Positions 1 through 11,148 of a stretch of DNA of 64,000 bases are shown here, one piece after another. The stretch lies in assembly GCA_964006375.1 (NCBI GenBank), contig OZ023265.1:9953795-10017794 (forward strand), written 5' to 3'. Each line of letters starts with the position of its first letter. Position 1 is the first letter of the stretch. Source of the stretch: Tillus elongatus (Eukaryota; Arthropoda; Insecta; Coleoptera; Cleridae). Both the position numbers and the translations under genes were made by a program. The notes under the pieces were generated by a model that was not told the DNA's origin, searched no databases, and saw only the letters and a program-made list of their open reading frames with translations.

Positions 1-149
1 AAAGTATATTTTGATTAAAATATAAGGTTACCGAAGAAGAAACACGATTGTTTTCAAGAAAACCCTGTATTTATGACATTTAAGCCTAAATCAGTTAAAG
101 AATAGTCTGAGAAACATGTAAAAGATAACAATTAAACACAAACTATTTC

Positions 150-862
150 TGCAGATCCCGGTCGTCCAGTTCGATCAACACGATCGATGCCAGGCATTCT
201 ACCAGCACTGTTATCGAAGAACCTGGTACCTCGACGCGGAAAGTACAGAGACGAACTGGTGTCTCAACGTCTACTACTCATAGAATTTTAAAAAGTACCA
301 TATTCAGACGGTCCAAATTGTGAAACTGCGTGAATACGCAAGGCGCAAGCGATTTTGCGAAATTATGTTAAGAAAAATCATAAAAGATCTCAATGTCTTC
401 AATAAAGTTTTATTGAGTGACGAGTCAGCATGTTCAAATGATTTGTTACATGAACCCCCATAACTTTCCTAGTTGGAAAATTTAAGATCCACATGAGTTC
501 AGAGAGGATCGGTCCCAGCATCAATTTAAGATAAATCTCTGGGCCGGTATTTTTAACGGAACACTTTTGGGGCCAGTGGAACTGCGCCCTACGTTAAATG
601 GCCAAAGATATTTGGAGTTTTTACAAAACAATTTCCCAGAACTCCTGGAAGACACCATATTGGAACTTCGGAGAACAATGTGGTTTCAAAATGCTGGATG
701 CCCAGCACAATCTGCCTTAGCAGTAAGGCAATACTTAAATCAGACATACCCGGATAAGTGGACGTTAAAGAATCAGAACAGCAGCTCAAGAAATTTCACG
801 AGGCAGTCTAAGACTAAGAGGATCGTTCCTAAGACCATATCGTTTATGTATAAGACAGAATA
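150..862 (+). pseudogene. Degenerate Tc1/mariner-superfamily transposase
   Basis: Reading three frames in turn gives a recognisable DDE transposase of the mariner-like type common in insects. Near 256-300 lies a helix-turn-helix remnant (GVSTSTTHRILKS). Near 490-545 comes PHEFREDRSQHQF followed by the WAGIF core, and 567-790 holds GPVELRPTLNGQRYLEFL and a stretch ending YLNQTYPDKW. In intact relatives this is followed by a WPARSPDLNPLD-like catalytic block, which is missing here. Several frameshifts and stops show that the copy is dead. No terminal inverted repeats could be located by eye. A relative of the same family lies at 46020. Confidence 0.75.
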
Positions 863-1084
863 GCCGTCAAATAGAGCATCTGTTATGAATAGAATAATTT
901 TTGTAAATGTCACAATCTATTTATGTTTATTTATTAGCTACCTGATTTCACTTCCAAATTTACTTTCAATCGTCGACAGTCAATGACTTTTAACAGATAT
1001 TGATAATGTTTTATACCATTTTAGAATCACCATAAAGCAGGGAAGTTTTTGAAATCATGAGCGAGTAAATTTTACTAATTTTTT

Positions 1085-2122
1085 TTTCAGTACGGAGGTT
1101 TATTCCAAATTTAAAAAAAATTGAAAATTTTGTGTTTCCTTTTGAAAAAAATTATATCTCTGGAAATAACAAAATAAGAGCAACCAAATTTGGCTCACGG
1201 ATTTATATCATTATAGGCAAACCACCTACCAGAATTTAGCTCTGTACGTTGAAAGACAAAAAAGTTATAGGCATTTAAAGAAAAATAAATTGGGGTTTTC
1301 CTGAAAACCCCAAAGTCGCGATTTAAACGTCAAAATTGGCAACATTTAGGCGAAGAATCCGAAACTAATACGAGCTATGGAAAGAAAATGTCTCAAGAAG
1401 AATGTTTTACAAAGCCTGATGTCTTAGCTTCAACCGTCATTTTCCTTCATTTTACTAAAATATTTCCAGAAAATTCATTTCAAGTAGACCCTTTCTCTGA
1501 TGCTTTGGCAGTAGTCTTAGCTATCGAGTTTATCGTTTAATGGTATATAATTTTTGATGAATTTTCGTAAAAAATCAATAAAGCTCAATTTATCCGCTAT
1601 TACACAAGATACGAAGAAAAATTGAGTACATTAATTATAAGGTGTCTTGATATACATCTTAAAAAATATTTCTAGAATGACAGGTGGCCCATAAGTTGTT
1701 GGTGATACAAAATTTCTTTTTTTTTTAATCTAACAAGCCTTATCTTATTGCATTTTTGCATTTTCCATCGAAATGTAATGCATGATTGTAAGAAAATAAA
1801 TTCGGGACGCAGCAAGTGCGTTATGGTAGCGAATTTTCATTAAATGCGTCAAATTTGAATAGCTCAATTTGCTATTAACCTATAAGGTTGACCAAGAAAC
1901 CAGTTTTTTTCGGGAACATTTTAAGTTTACTTTCGGAAATTTTTGTACATTTTTAAACAATAAAGTTATTCTGATGAAACATGGCGCATTGTTTCTACTA
2001 TATAGGTTATACTGGTAACCGAATATGATGCATGATTTCTTAAGAAACACATATATTTGCTAATAAAAACATTCTTATGAAAATTCACTACCATAACGCA
2101 CTTGCTGCGTCTAGACATTTTT
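1085..2122 (+). mobile_element. HINE-like (non-autonomous Helentron-type) copy, 5' end lost
   Basis: The modules run in the same order as in the full copy at 50704-52112, but the AGTGAATTTTC end and (TA)n array are missing. The last ~310 bp (1802-2116) form a unit with the conserved end motif at both sides in inverted orientation: GACGCAGCAAGTGCG near 1804 and its complement near 2100-2116. The 3' hairpin ACGCACTTGCTGCGT is intact. There is no believable protein. Confidence 0.7.
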
Positions 2123-2583
2123 TTAATCGGACATCCTATATATTGAAGAGAGTGGGACATCGCATTTAGACTATGATGAGGAAAATACATAATGTTTTAT
2201 GTATTTATGGTCTCAGGGACTTTTAAAATCTCCGTTAGATTTAATATACTCGTCAACCTGGTTAATGACCATATATATATATATAGTTATTGAAAAACCT
2301 GATTAGAATTATTACCGCAAAGAAGTTACTGCTCAATAATGCAGCTCACATTATAAATCAGCTATATTACGGTCTGCTTCATATTGAAGCCATAAATCTA
2401 ATAATTTATAATCATGTCTTCAACGTGAACATGAAGATATATTGTAGGAGCAATGAATTTTCAATTGCATTATAATCCTAAATTTCACCAGCCTTTTCAT
2501 CGACTACATCTACAATATAGGGAGACCCTGGATATAATGAAAACATACGCAACACTCAATACACTTATGAATAACAAAAAAAC
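2123..2583. other. No gene seen
   Basis: AT-rich spacer with a short TA run near 2272-2285. A 61-codon open frame at 2290-2475 shows no recognisable motif and is judged chance. Confidence 0.5.
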
Positions 2584-2919
2584 CTGGACGCAGCAAGTGC
2601 GTTATGGTACTGAATTTTCATAGAAACGATCTGGCACAAAATATTTTATTATAACTTTTTTTTCTTGTAACATAGAATTCGACATTTTGGTATATAGTTT
2701 ACTATTTGTATCGTAAACCAACCTACCAAATTTTGTTATCATAGATTTTTTATTTTTTGAGACAAAAAAAAAATCGAATGAAAACTCAAAATTTCCCTGG
2801 AAAACCTCGTCCGATTTTCCTGAATAACGAACTTATCCAAGCTACTTACAAAAGGAAGGTACATGCCAAATTTTATCAAAATCGGCCCATTATTTTTTCG
2901 TTATCGGTGTGATACATAC

Positions 2920-3015
<96 letters not shown>
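2584..3015 (-). mobile_element. HINE-like copy, cut at its (TA)n array
   Basis: It begins with the hairpin end GACGCAGCAAGTGCG at 2586. It carries the TTTTCCTGAATAACGAACTT and ATCGGCCCATTATTTTTTCG modules and runs into a (TA)n array. The expected AGTGAATTTTC end is replaced at 3016 by unrelated GC-rich sequence, so the break lies exactly at the end of the array. Confidence 0.65.
2932..3015. repeat. (TA)42 microsatellite
   Basis: Uninterrupted TA array, preceded by a short (ACAT)n run at 2914-2931. It is the internal array of the HINE-like copy 2584-3015. Confidence 0.95.
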
Positions 3016-3018
<3 letters not shown>

Positions 3019-3870
3019 GAGGGGTCAAATCGGGATAAGGTTATCTTTCCCTAATATGGGGAGGTTCCCACGGGATAACCTTATCAATACGGCTTTATTC
3101 ACGGGATTTGCTCAGGCGCCAGCAGCGTGGTTTAAAGGAAGACGCTGCGCTCCCTCAGGACTATATCTCTGTCCTCGGTTGTTATTTACAGATACACGGA
3201 CCCGGGGTACACTCCAGTGGAGACAGGGTTCGCCTAAGTCCTCAGGCAGAGTCCCTCAGGACTCCCTAATTATGGCCCGTATATTAGAGATCAGAATGTT
3301 GTGTTATGTTGGGGTGGATTGGTTGGGAAGCTTTAAATGAAATACCGTATAAAACAAATAGTCTATTTACAAAAGTATTGGTGGGGAAATATTTACAAAA
3401 TATATACGAAGAAATATTTACACAAGGGATTCTCCCGGTATACCCCACGTTTAAACTAACTTAATTGACAACAAATCAATTTATTAGAGACCAGAGGCAG
3501 AAACTGAAATATTCGCGAGTTATACGGACGGTATCACGAATAGGGGTAGTAAACTCGCGGCTTGTAAGCGGGCAGAAGCGTCCCAGGATCGCCAAAGCAA
3601 GGCAACGGACAGGTGGTCGGTTTAAGCAGGCATGCAGTATGTGAAAAAGCCAACTCTAGGTGCAATATCAAGATCAGCTAACGGCTTGCTCTACTTTCTA
3701 CTATCACTTAATTAATTTCGGACCCTCAAGCATGCGTTGCAGTCATACAGACTCTCTACGACCGGAGGAAGTGTCTCCCTAGGGAGTTGGAAATTTCCCT
3801 TCGACAAAATAAAGGAAGTCCTCACTATCAAGTTAAAAGAAGACACAGCCTCCAGACGGTGCCTTCAGGA

Positions 3871-4748
3871 CGGTCGGGATACCGGGTATCGCCAGACTGT
3901 TTCGATCGCCAGGAGTGGTGGAGACCTACTGCAGCCCGAAATATCCCGTCTGTCGTCCAGATCCAGGAGCACGAGAGCTGCGCCACGGGAGACCGCTTTG
4001 GGATGATGTGATCGTGGCTAGTCCGCCCCCCGAGTTCAAATCAACGTGCAGTCGGCCGCTTTGCTAGTGCTCTCGCATTCTCGGGAAGACTCCAGTCCAG
4101 GAACGCGACCCCTTTGCGTCTCCCGACGGAAACATACAAAGCTTTTCCCCCTGGGGCTGAAAACGACAAGGTTTTCCCAATAATGTCAGCCGGACGGTCG
4201 GGACACCGGGTATCGCCAGACTGTTTCGATCGCCAGGAGTGGTGGAGACCTACTGCAGCCCGAAATATCCCGGCTGTCGTCCAAATCCAGGAGCACGAGA
4301 GCTGCGCCACGGGAGACCGCTTGGGATGATGTGATCGTGGCTAGTCCGCCCCCCGAGTTCACATCAACGTGCAGTCGGCCGCTTTGCTAGTGCTCTCGCA
4401 TTCTCGGGAAGACTCCAGTCCAGGAACGCGACCCCTTTGCGTCTCCCGACGGAAACATACAAAGCTTTTCCCCCTAGGACTGAAAACGACAAGGTTTTCC
4501 CAATAATGTCAGCCGGACGGTCGGGACACCGGGTATCGCCAGACTGTTTCGATCGCCAGGGGTGGTGGAGACCTACTGCAGCCCGAAATATCCCGGCTGT
4601 CGTCCAAATCCAGGAGCACGAGAGCTGCGCCACGGGAGACCGCTTTGGGATGATGTGATCGTGGCTAGTCCGCCCCCCGAGTTCACATCAACGTGCAGTC
4701 GGCCGTTTTGCTAATGCTCTCGCGCTCTCGGGAAGACTCCAGCCAAGG
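3871..4748 (+). repeat. 324-bp tandem repeat, about 2.7 copies
   Basis: The motif CGGTCGGGAYACCGGGTATC begins at 3871, 4195 and 4518, giving periods of 324 and 323 bp. Copies two and three are nearly identical over the full unit. Copy one is slightly diverged and the third fades after about 4748. The high identity points to recent unequal exchange or amplification. Confidence 0.9.
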
Positions 4749-5097
4749 AACGCGAGCCCCTGCTCCCCCAGGTTGCCCCGCGGATACAGACAGAAACGAG
4801 CGATGGACCTATTTATCCGAAGCTCCCTTGCTGCCGTCTCTCTGAAATAAAACCACTGACAAACACAACAACATTCAGTGTCTTTTCCACACCTGGACTT
4901 TTAACGTCACCTCTGGCGAAGGCCACCAAGCGCGCCTAGGTGTCCGTCACCAGAGAGAGAGTCGTCGATCCGTGGAAAACCCCTTTCATACAGGCCCTCC
5001 ACTGTACAGCTATAGAGACAGCGACCTACCCAAACGAAGCGGAAATGAGCGGCCTGCTGAAGACGGCGCTTTCCACTTGCCACAGCTGCTAACTCTA

Positions 5098-5356
5098 CTA
5101 AGCTGGTGCACCTAACGAATCGCGGCGTACTCTCCCACGGCCGGCCTGAAATACACAATAAAACCCAACACCAAGAATCAAGACGCGGACGGTGGCTGCT
5201 TCCTCTCTGTGACCTGGCTCTGCGCTCGCTGAAAGAGAACTAAACTCCCACGGTCGGCCTGCTGGATTCGCTACTGAAACACACAATCAAACCGAACACC
5301 AAGAATGAAGACGCGGACGGTGGCTGGTTACTCTCCGTGACGGCCCCTGCGACTGC
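5098..5356 (+). repeat. 128-bp direct duplication
   Basis: The segment around AACACCAAGAAT plus AAGACGCGGACGGTGGCTG occurs at 5167 and again at 5295, with similar flanks on both sides (CTCCCACGG and GCTGAAARAGAACTAA). This is two tandem units of about 128 bp within the GC-rich block. Confidence 0.8.
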
Positions 5357-5695
5357 TGAAAAAGAACTAACTTGTTCAGCGCGTTACAGTCGATATATCC
5401 AGACCTCGATGCGGCCTCAGTCATCCGAAGCTTATGCGCCGCACGCGGTGCGCGTAGGTTGATGCAGTGGACCAGCCCGTCCGTCCCCGCTTTCATCGTT
5501 TCGCATGCCGCAGGACTCGCCTGGGCGACCTCAACCCGCTATACTCCTTACCCTTCCTCCGATCTCGCGACGTTTTCTTGAAACTATATTTTATTGAATG
5601 TTTTAATAACAAAATAAATTAAATTAAATACGGATGGTACGGATCTATTTCCCTGTTAGCTAATTAGATTTCTAATGGTAATTACGTCACTTCGT

Positions 5696-5698
<3 letters not shown>

Positions 5699-5773
<75 letters not shown>
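5699..5773. repeat. (TA)n microsatellite
   Basis: About 37 TA units. A repeat starting TGTTCGGAAAGATTTTCG follows immediately. The same junction occurs on the other strand at 11097-11145. Confidence 0.95.
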
Positions 5774-5776
<3 letters not shown>

Positions 5777-5900
5777 CGGAAAGATTTTCGCGGTCTTTAA
5801 TGTGAGACATATTTGGTTCTCGGGTTGAACCGCGTCCATAATTTATTGAAACTTGACGTTTCGGCTCCTGTTTTGGGAATATTTCAACGGTAAAAAAAGG
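5774..5900 (+). repeat. Dispersed repeat abutting a (TA)n array
   Basis: The sequence TTCGGAAAGATTTTCG, then a GAACCG block and GGCTCCTGTTTTGG, is matched in reverse complement at about 10990-11100, again directly beside TA repeats. It probably represents one end of an element whose internal or terminal TA array expanded. No coding sequence was seen. Confidence 0.6.
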
Positions 5901-5969
5901 CTGTCAACTGTGAAAAAATTAAATATATACAGTTCTCAAGTTACCGAACTGAAGAGATGGGTCCTCTTG

Positions 5970-6609
5970 TTGTTGATCAGAGTTTAATCGTTTGTAGTGC
6001 CGCCGCCATTAAATATCTTGGCATTACTGTAGACAGACGCCTACGCTGAGATTCTCATGCTGCAGATTTGGTAAACAAATTAAGGGGGCTCATTGGTAAA
6101 GTAAAGCAACTTAAAAATTACTCAACACGCAGTACCTAAAAATAATAATTTCTGCTCTGGTGGAAAGTCTGCTTCGATATGGAATCGTGGCGTGGGGAGG
6201 AATGCTGGCAAGCCGTATTAAACATTTGGAAGTTATCCACAAACTATTCTTGAAAATTATATATGGTAAACCTTCGGTGTATCCCAGTGATCTGTTATTC
6301 GCAGAGGCCAATGTGTTGGACATGAGACAGTTGTACTCATATTCTTCCTTGGCATATTATTATCAGCACAAGGGTGAGTTTGATATTGTGGATCATACGT
6401 ATGGAGGGCGAAGAGAACAGTATATGAAGGTTCATAGAGTGCATAAAACGGTGGGACAGAGGTATTATACCTTTATTATGCCAAGGTTGTATAACATACT
6501 ACCACTAGAAATAAAGAAATTAAGATCGGAGTTCTTTTTCAGAAGCAGGGTAAAAACTTGGCTCCTTACAGTACCACGAAAATTAGTGCAAAGTATTGTC
6601 GATTTGTAA
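5970..6609 (+). pseudogene. C-terminal fragment of a non-LTR retrotransposon reverse transcriptase
   Basis: KYLGITVDRRLR near 6018 is the thumb-region motif of non-LTR reverse transcriptases. After a frameshift, 6160-6609 stays open for 149 codons: MESLLRYGIVAWGG, then HKLFLKIIYGKP, YTFIMPRLYNILPLEIKK and a terminal FRSRVKTWLL. This is the usual C-terminal tail of such proteins. The copy is 5'-truncated: no endonuclease, fingers or YADD motif is present. The stop is followed by a tandemly duplicated 3' region ending in an ATT-type tail. Confidence 0.7.
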
Positions 6610-7400
6610 ACAGCTGATTTGGTTTAATAGTTGTAATGGGAGGATTTGTAGGATATGTGTGCGTGTGTGTGCGTTTAAGAGAGAGAGAGAGAGAGTATGC
6701 GGGTGTATGGGGTTGCGAATGTGTGTAGGTAGGTCTCTCTGTGTGGGTGGATGTGGTGGTAATTTTCCTTTGTTCACTATGAGAGTTTGGTTTTCGGGAC
6801 GCATTTCTGTTCAATCACCTACAAGGTAGGCAAATCTATACTGAATTTTGCCGACGCACAGTCTCTGACTTTGCCAGTTTGTTATTATTTGCTGATGGTG
6901 AATAAAAAGAGGGAAAAGGGTAGCCGTGGAAAAAAAATTCAATGTTGATATTGTTATTTGTTGTTAAAAAATCTGACTGGGTATTGTCAGTGTCGATTTG
7001 AAAAGCCGCGGATTTGGTTTGGAAATTGTAATAGAAGGATTTGCAAAATTTCTGTGCATGTGTATGTGCTTAAGAGAAGAAAAAAAAAAGAGAGAGAAAG
7101 AGTATGCGAGTGTATAGGATTGCGAATGTGTGTAGGTAGCTCTCTGTGTGTGGGTGTATGTGGTGGTAATATTCTTTTGTTTACTATGTGAGTTTAGTTC
7201 CGGACAGATTTCTGTTCAATCACCTACAAGGTAGGCAAATGTATGTTGAAGTTTACCGACACACAGTCTCTGACTTTGTCGGTTTATTATTATTTGCTGA
7301 TTGTGGAAAAAATATGTCAATATTAATTATGTTATATTGTTGTTGTATTGTTTGTTAAAAGCCAGACTGTATATTATCAGTAAATACATTATTATTATAA
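6598..7400 (+). repeat. ~390-bp tandemly duplicated retrotransposon 3' UTR
   Basis: GTCGATTTG begins units at about 6598 and 6991, and both units share CACCTACAAGGTAGGCAAAT and ACACAGTCTCTGACTTTG. A partial third start lies near 7365. The array ends in ATTATTATTATAAT at 7387-7400, a plausible retrotransposon tail. It follows directly on the RT fragment's stop codon, so the duplication belongs to that element. GA-rich runs (6680-6696, 7078-7100) lie inside each unit. Confidence 0.7.
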
Positions 7401-7401
7401 T

Positions 7402-7905
7402 CCGGCCAGCCTTGACCATTGCATACTCTGCATGGACCACCACGGCTGCAACACACATCCAGACCCTTCAAATTACCCAGAATAAAATTCTGAGAATGGT
7501 TAACGGAGCGCCATGGTTTATCAGAAGCAGTCAGAATTGTTCTGGAAATGCCTTCGATACTTGAGTTTACGATCCACAACTCAGTTCGCAAAAGCCGCTT
7601 CTCACCCAAATGCTCTTCTCCATAGTCCCACCGACTACGATGAGCAACATCCACATAGGCATAAGCGTCCAAACCTTATACTTACCCGCTAACGCCCCCG
7701 CGGCAAAAACAGAAAGGAAACATTCAAGCCCAAACGTCATTGTGTGAAATCTTTCCGACGGAGGTAGGTACTAAGGTCCGATACTCCAGGGAGCGGAATT
7801 TTAGTGAGTAGAAGTCTCACAGTACCTCAAAATTCCACGCACTACGGTGTCGTGAATGAGATCTGCATGCAGTATTTCTCCCTACCGTATCCAAAAACAA
7901 AACAA
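7402..7905 (+). pseudogene. 3' end of a Jockey-type non-LTR retrotransposon
   Basis: RPALTIAYSAWTTTAATHIQ followed by QITQNKILRMVNGAPWFIR is the conserved post-thumb segment of Jockey-type reverse transcriptases. After a frameshift the tail reads ALLHSPTDYDEQHPHRHKRP. A 3' UTR of about 200 bp follows, containing AATCTTTCCGACGGAGGTA, and then an A-rich tail (AAAACAAAACAAAACAAAAA). A more truncated copy sits on the other strand at 46990-47300. It starts immediately after the tail of the preceding element, suggesting tail-targeted insertion. Confidence 0.7.
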
Positions 7906-7907
7906 AA

Positions 7908-8291
7908 CAAAAACTGGTAACCAAATTTGTTGCCTGCTTTCATTAAAAAAAGACATATTGATTGTCATTAAAAAAAATATGAAAATTTACTACCATATCG
8001 AACTTGCTGCGTCCAGGCTGTTTTCACATTTTCTTATCTCACACAATACAAGTCTTTGCCTGGTATTATGGCCGTGCTGTTTGTATTCTACGTGGTCTCA
8101 ATTATGATATATCCTGCTCATAATAAGAGCAAACTAAAGCTGTATGATATCGTATACCTGAGCTTTATTGCAAAACAGATCAAGGTAAGTTTTCTATTGA
8201 TTTAATTATTTACTTTCCGAAAATAAACTTAAAAAGTTCCAGAATAAACTGGTCCGATTTTCTTGGCCAAGGAACTTCAAGCTATTTACAC
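7908..8291 (+). mobile_element. HINE-like fragments
   Basis: 7908-8022 is a 3' module ending in a mutated hairpin (ATCGAACTTGCTGCG). 8205-8291 holds the ACTTTCCGAAAATAAACTT to TTCTTGGCCAAGGAAC module of the same family. CR1-like copy A begins where this second piece breaks. Confidence 0.55.
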
Positions 8292-9790
8292 ACTTGCGCA
8301 CCAGAACTTGCTCCTGTCCTGACTCGTCTGTTTCAGACATCTTACAACAGAGGCATATTCCCTAGTAACTGGGAAACTGCTCGAGTACAACCCGTCCCCA
8401 AGAAAGGATCAAAAGCGCTTCCTAGCAACTACAGGCCTATTTATCTCCTTTCAGTCGTCTCTAAAGTAATATAAAAGCCTATAAACACCGAATTACTAAA
8501 ATTTATTGAAAAACACAGTCCAATCCACGACAGGCAGTATGGATTCCAGCAGCGCAGATAAACTGCCGACCTCCTTTCCTTTGCCACCCATTCTTGAAAC
8601 AAGATTATGGAACTACATGGTGAATCCCAGACTGTCGATCTAGACATATCCAAAGCATTCGACCAGGTCTGGCACGCAGCGCTGCTTAATAAATTTCGAC
8701 CTATGGCCTACCACCAAAACTCTGTACCTGGACAGCAAATTTCCTCTCCAACCGGAGCATTTCTGTTATCGTGGATGGCCATCTCTCTAAAATGTATCCA
8801 GTTAATGCAGGAGTCCCTCAAAGTTCAGCTTTAGCCCCTACTTTGTTTCTTCTCCACATCAATGACCACCTCTCTAGCACATCCAAGCCAGTTCACAGTT
8901 ATGCGGATGACAGCACCCTCCACTCAAATATACAATATTCTAAGCCTGTCTCTTTAGCCCAATTAGATGAGGATCGCAGACTCATGGAGGGTTCTGTCTC
9001 TGTGGATCTCCAAAAAATATTAGACTGGGGAAGCAGAAATCTTTTACAATTCAACTCCACCAAACCTTAGTCTTGCTTTCTATCTCATAAGAGCACCAGC
9101 CGTAGACCCATCACAATGAACAACCAAGTTATTCAAAGTAATGAGTCCTTTTCACTAGTTGGCATTTCTGTGTATCGATATCTCAATTGGCACCAAGATG
9201 TCACATCAATTGCAAAAGCGGCAGCTAGGAATTTAGGTTTCCTCTTCCGGGCTCGCAAATACTTTTCACCAGCTAATCTATATACTTTATATACTTCACA
9301 AATAACGCCTACATCTGGGGTGCCGCTGCCGCTTCTACACTCGCTATCCTGAACTCAACTCAGAAGAGAGCTATACGTCTCATCGGCGACCCTACCCTCA
9401 CCCAAAGGCTGCCATCCCTTGCCCACCGACGTGCCGTTGGTGACCTCTCTCTCTTTTATAGATATCTGCACGGGCACTGCTCAGAGGAGCTTTCTTCCAT
9501 AGTTCCTCTACCTGCTGCCCCCAACAGATCTACCAGGGGAACAGAGCGAATGCACCCTTCCACTGTCCAGGTCACCAGACATAGAACATCTTGTTATGCC
9601 CGCTCTTTTGTCGCGAGGAGTCCCAAGTTGTGGAATTCTTTGCCGGCACATGTTTTTCCTTTTCCTCCGAACCTCCAAACCTTCAAGTCCAGAATTAACA
9701 AGTTGCCTCTTTCCTCCTTGTCGACACCCACGGTACGATAGTATTTAGGCTGTGAGCCCTCGTGGTGTGTTGTTGAAATAAAAAAAAGAA
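8292..9790 (+). pseudogene. CR1/Jockey-superfamily retrotransposon, copy A (RT to 3' end)
   Basis: Reads through RT fingers (CAPELAPVLTRLFQTSYNRG, NYRPIYLLSV), palm motif A (DISKAFDQVWHAALLNK), the VPQSSALAPTLFLLHIN block, the SYADDSTLHS catalytic motif near 8900, thumb, and the C-terminal RSFVARSPKLWNSLPAHVF tail. Stops and frameshifts interrupt it at several points. The 3' end reads GTATTTAGGCTGTGAGCCC, TCGTGGTGTGTTGTTGAAAT and then an A-run. It is 5'-truncated, lacking the endonuclease. This family is the commonest LINE here (copies A-H), and all but B lie on the plus strand. Confidence 0.85.
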
Positions 9791-10978
9791 AATACAAACT
9801 TTTTAATTCATATCGAATTCTATATCTCTCGTTTCTTAAAATCAAAAATCTATATCACCGAAGCTTTTTATCATATCCATCAAAATTAAATTTAGTTTTC
9901 ATATTCTAGCTAAAAGCTTATTTGGCGCCAACCCCCATAACTGCCGTTTAGTTAAAAATTGAAACGATAAATTACCGGGACAACTTTTTTAATGTCCAAC
10001 CCATTTATGCAAACTTTCTACACACACAAGGTGTATTTATGGGAAAAGTTTGTACCTATCTAATTTAAGTTAGATCCTGCATTATGTTAATGAAAATAAT
10101 TGACGGGCATTTTAACGAAGACACGAACGATGTGGCTCCGTCAATTCTCTAATGGATTCAACTACAATGAGATCTTTTAAGGTTATATCTGGACTTGAAT
10201 CAGTTCACAAGTTCACATAATTCAATGGGTTGTAACTTAAGGATCTTACACACTAGCGTGACAAAGTATAGGGATGTTAATTACATCTCGCACTTGTTGA
10301 TCTTGATTACCTGGGATGGTGATATTAAATCCAAAGGTAAACATTTAACATAACTTTATTATTTCACAAATTGATTAAAATTTATGCACTAAATATCTAC
10401 ACGTGATACACTATACGTGACTCGGAAAGAGTGTGAACAGATAAAGAGTTGTTTTGATCAAGTTAACTCTGATAAGAGAGAAATCGCCTGGTGTTTCATA
10501 GTTGCCGTAGCTCGTGACAGCTGGCTGTCGCAGAACATAACTTTCAACTGTCAAGAGTATTTACGCAGAAACACAAAGTAGTGTTGGCGGAAACACTGCG
10601 GTCGGAACCACCGCCACAAAGTAATTCATGCTTTCTTCTAAAGGATTTGAATAGGTGAGGAATATTTGAATTAACGTTCACCACAATGTTAAAATATTCG
10701 CTACCTGTGGCGAGCAATAATGATTTTAGTTAAACTCATTTCACCACAGTAATACGCTTTATACGCCGACCATCGTTTCGCTAACAAAGTCAGCTTGACC
10801 ACATGATAAAAGAGAATGAATAAATAAGTAACAAAAAGTTTGTTTTACTATCCACTTGACATAACACTTTTAAAGAAAACTCTTCTTACTGCTGGCCTCC
10901 TGCCTTCAAGCTGCCATTCTAGCTGTAGAGTAGGGAGATTGAGGCCTTGGAGTTCATTGCCTTTTACATTTCCCTAAC
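9791..10978 (-). other. No gene; possible LTR-derived sequence
   Basis: No open frame of note. On the minus strand there is AATAAAGTTATG near 10350 and the pair GTGTTTCCGCC and AACACTACTTTGTG near 10580-10600. Nearer 9930 lies TTGGCGCCAAATAAGC, which resembles retrotransposon primer-binding sequence. This could be an LTR-retrotransposon remnant, but no repeated LTR was found, so the idea is weak. Confidence 0.2.
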
Positions 10979-11100
10979 CTATAAATATAAAAAAATGGCT
11001 CCAAAACAGGAGCCGGAACGTCGAGTACTAATAAATTCTGGACTCGGTTCAAACCGTGTATAAGTATGTTTCACACTAATGACCACGAAAACCTTTCCGA
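10979..11100 (-). repeat. Dispersed repeat abutting a (TA)n array
   Basis: Reverse complement of the element end at 5774-5900: CGAAAACCTTTCCGAA next to TA repeats and GGCTCCAAAACAGGAGCC, itself an 18-nt inverted repeat. Confidence 0.6.
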
Positions 11101-11101
11101 A

Positions 11102-11145
<44 letters not shown>
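11097..11145. repeat. (TA)n microsatellite
   Basis: About 22 units, imperfect at the left. It separates the repeat at 10979-11100 from CR1-like copy B, whose 3' end is cut off exactly at the array. Confidence 0.9.

Positions 11146-11148
<3 letters not shown>

Larger units (their letters stand above)
3016..5580 (+). mobile_element. GC-rich block with nested tandem repeats, possible LTR sequence
   Basis: This block is far more GC-rich than everything around it. It starts TGTGAGGGGTCAAATCGGG directly after the TA array and contains GATAAGGTTATC near 3036 and GATAACCTTATC near 3085, each its own inverse. It holds the 324-bp tandem array (3871-4748), and an AATAAA signal follows near 4846. A second local duplication lies at 5098-5356. 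A TG start, repeats upstream of a polyadenylation signal and GC-rich leader-like sequence would suit the LTR and leader of a Gypsy- or BEL-type retrotransposon. However, no partner LTR, primer-binding site or gag/pol was found in the window, so this assignment is inference. Open frames inside it repeat with the tandem units and do not look coding. Confidence 0.35.

Noticed and set aside
2863..3340. Open frames rich in Ile-Tyr repeats over TA arrays (also at 14770, 16241, 26559, 43215, 50712, 62767)
   Set aside because: A TA array has no stop in frames reading TAT/ATA, so it gives long poly(YI) frames by chance.
4041..4633. Two near-identical 89-codon minus-strand frames
   Set aside because: They repeat because the 324-bp DNA unit repeats; no recognised domain, and the frame is not kept in the third unit.
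6566..6829. Frames over GA/GT-rich sequence
   Set aside because: Low-complexity product inside a retrotransposon 3' UTR.
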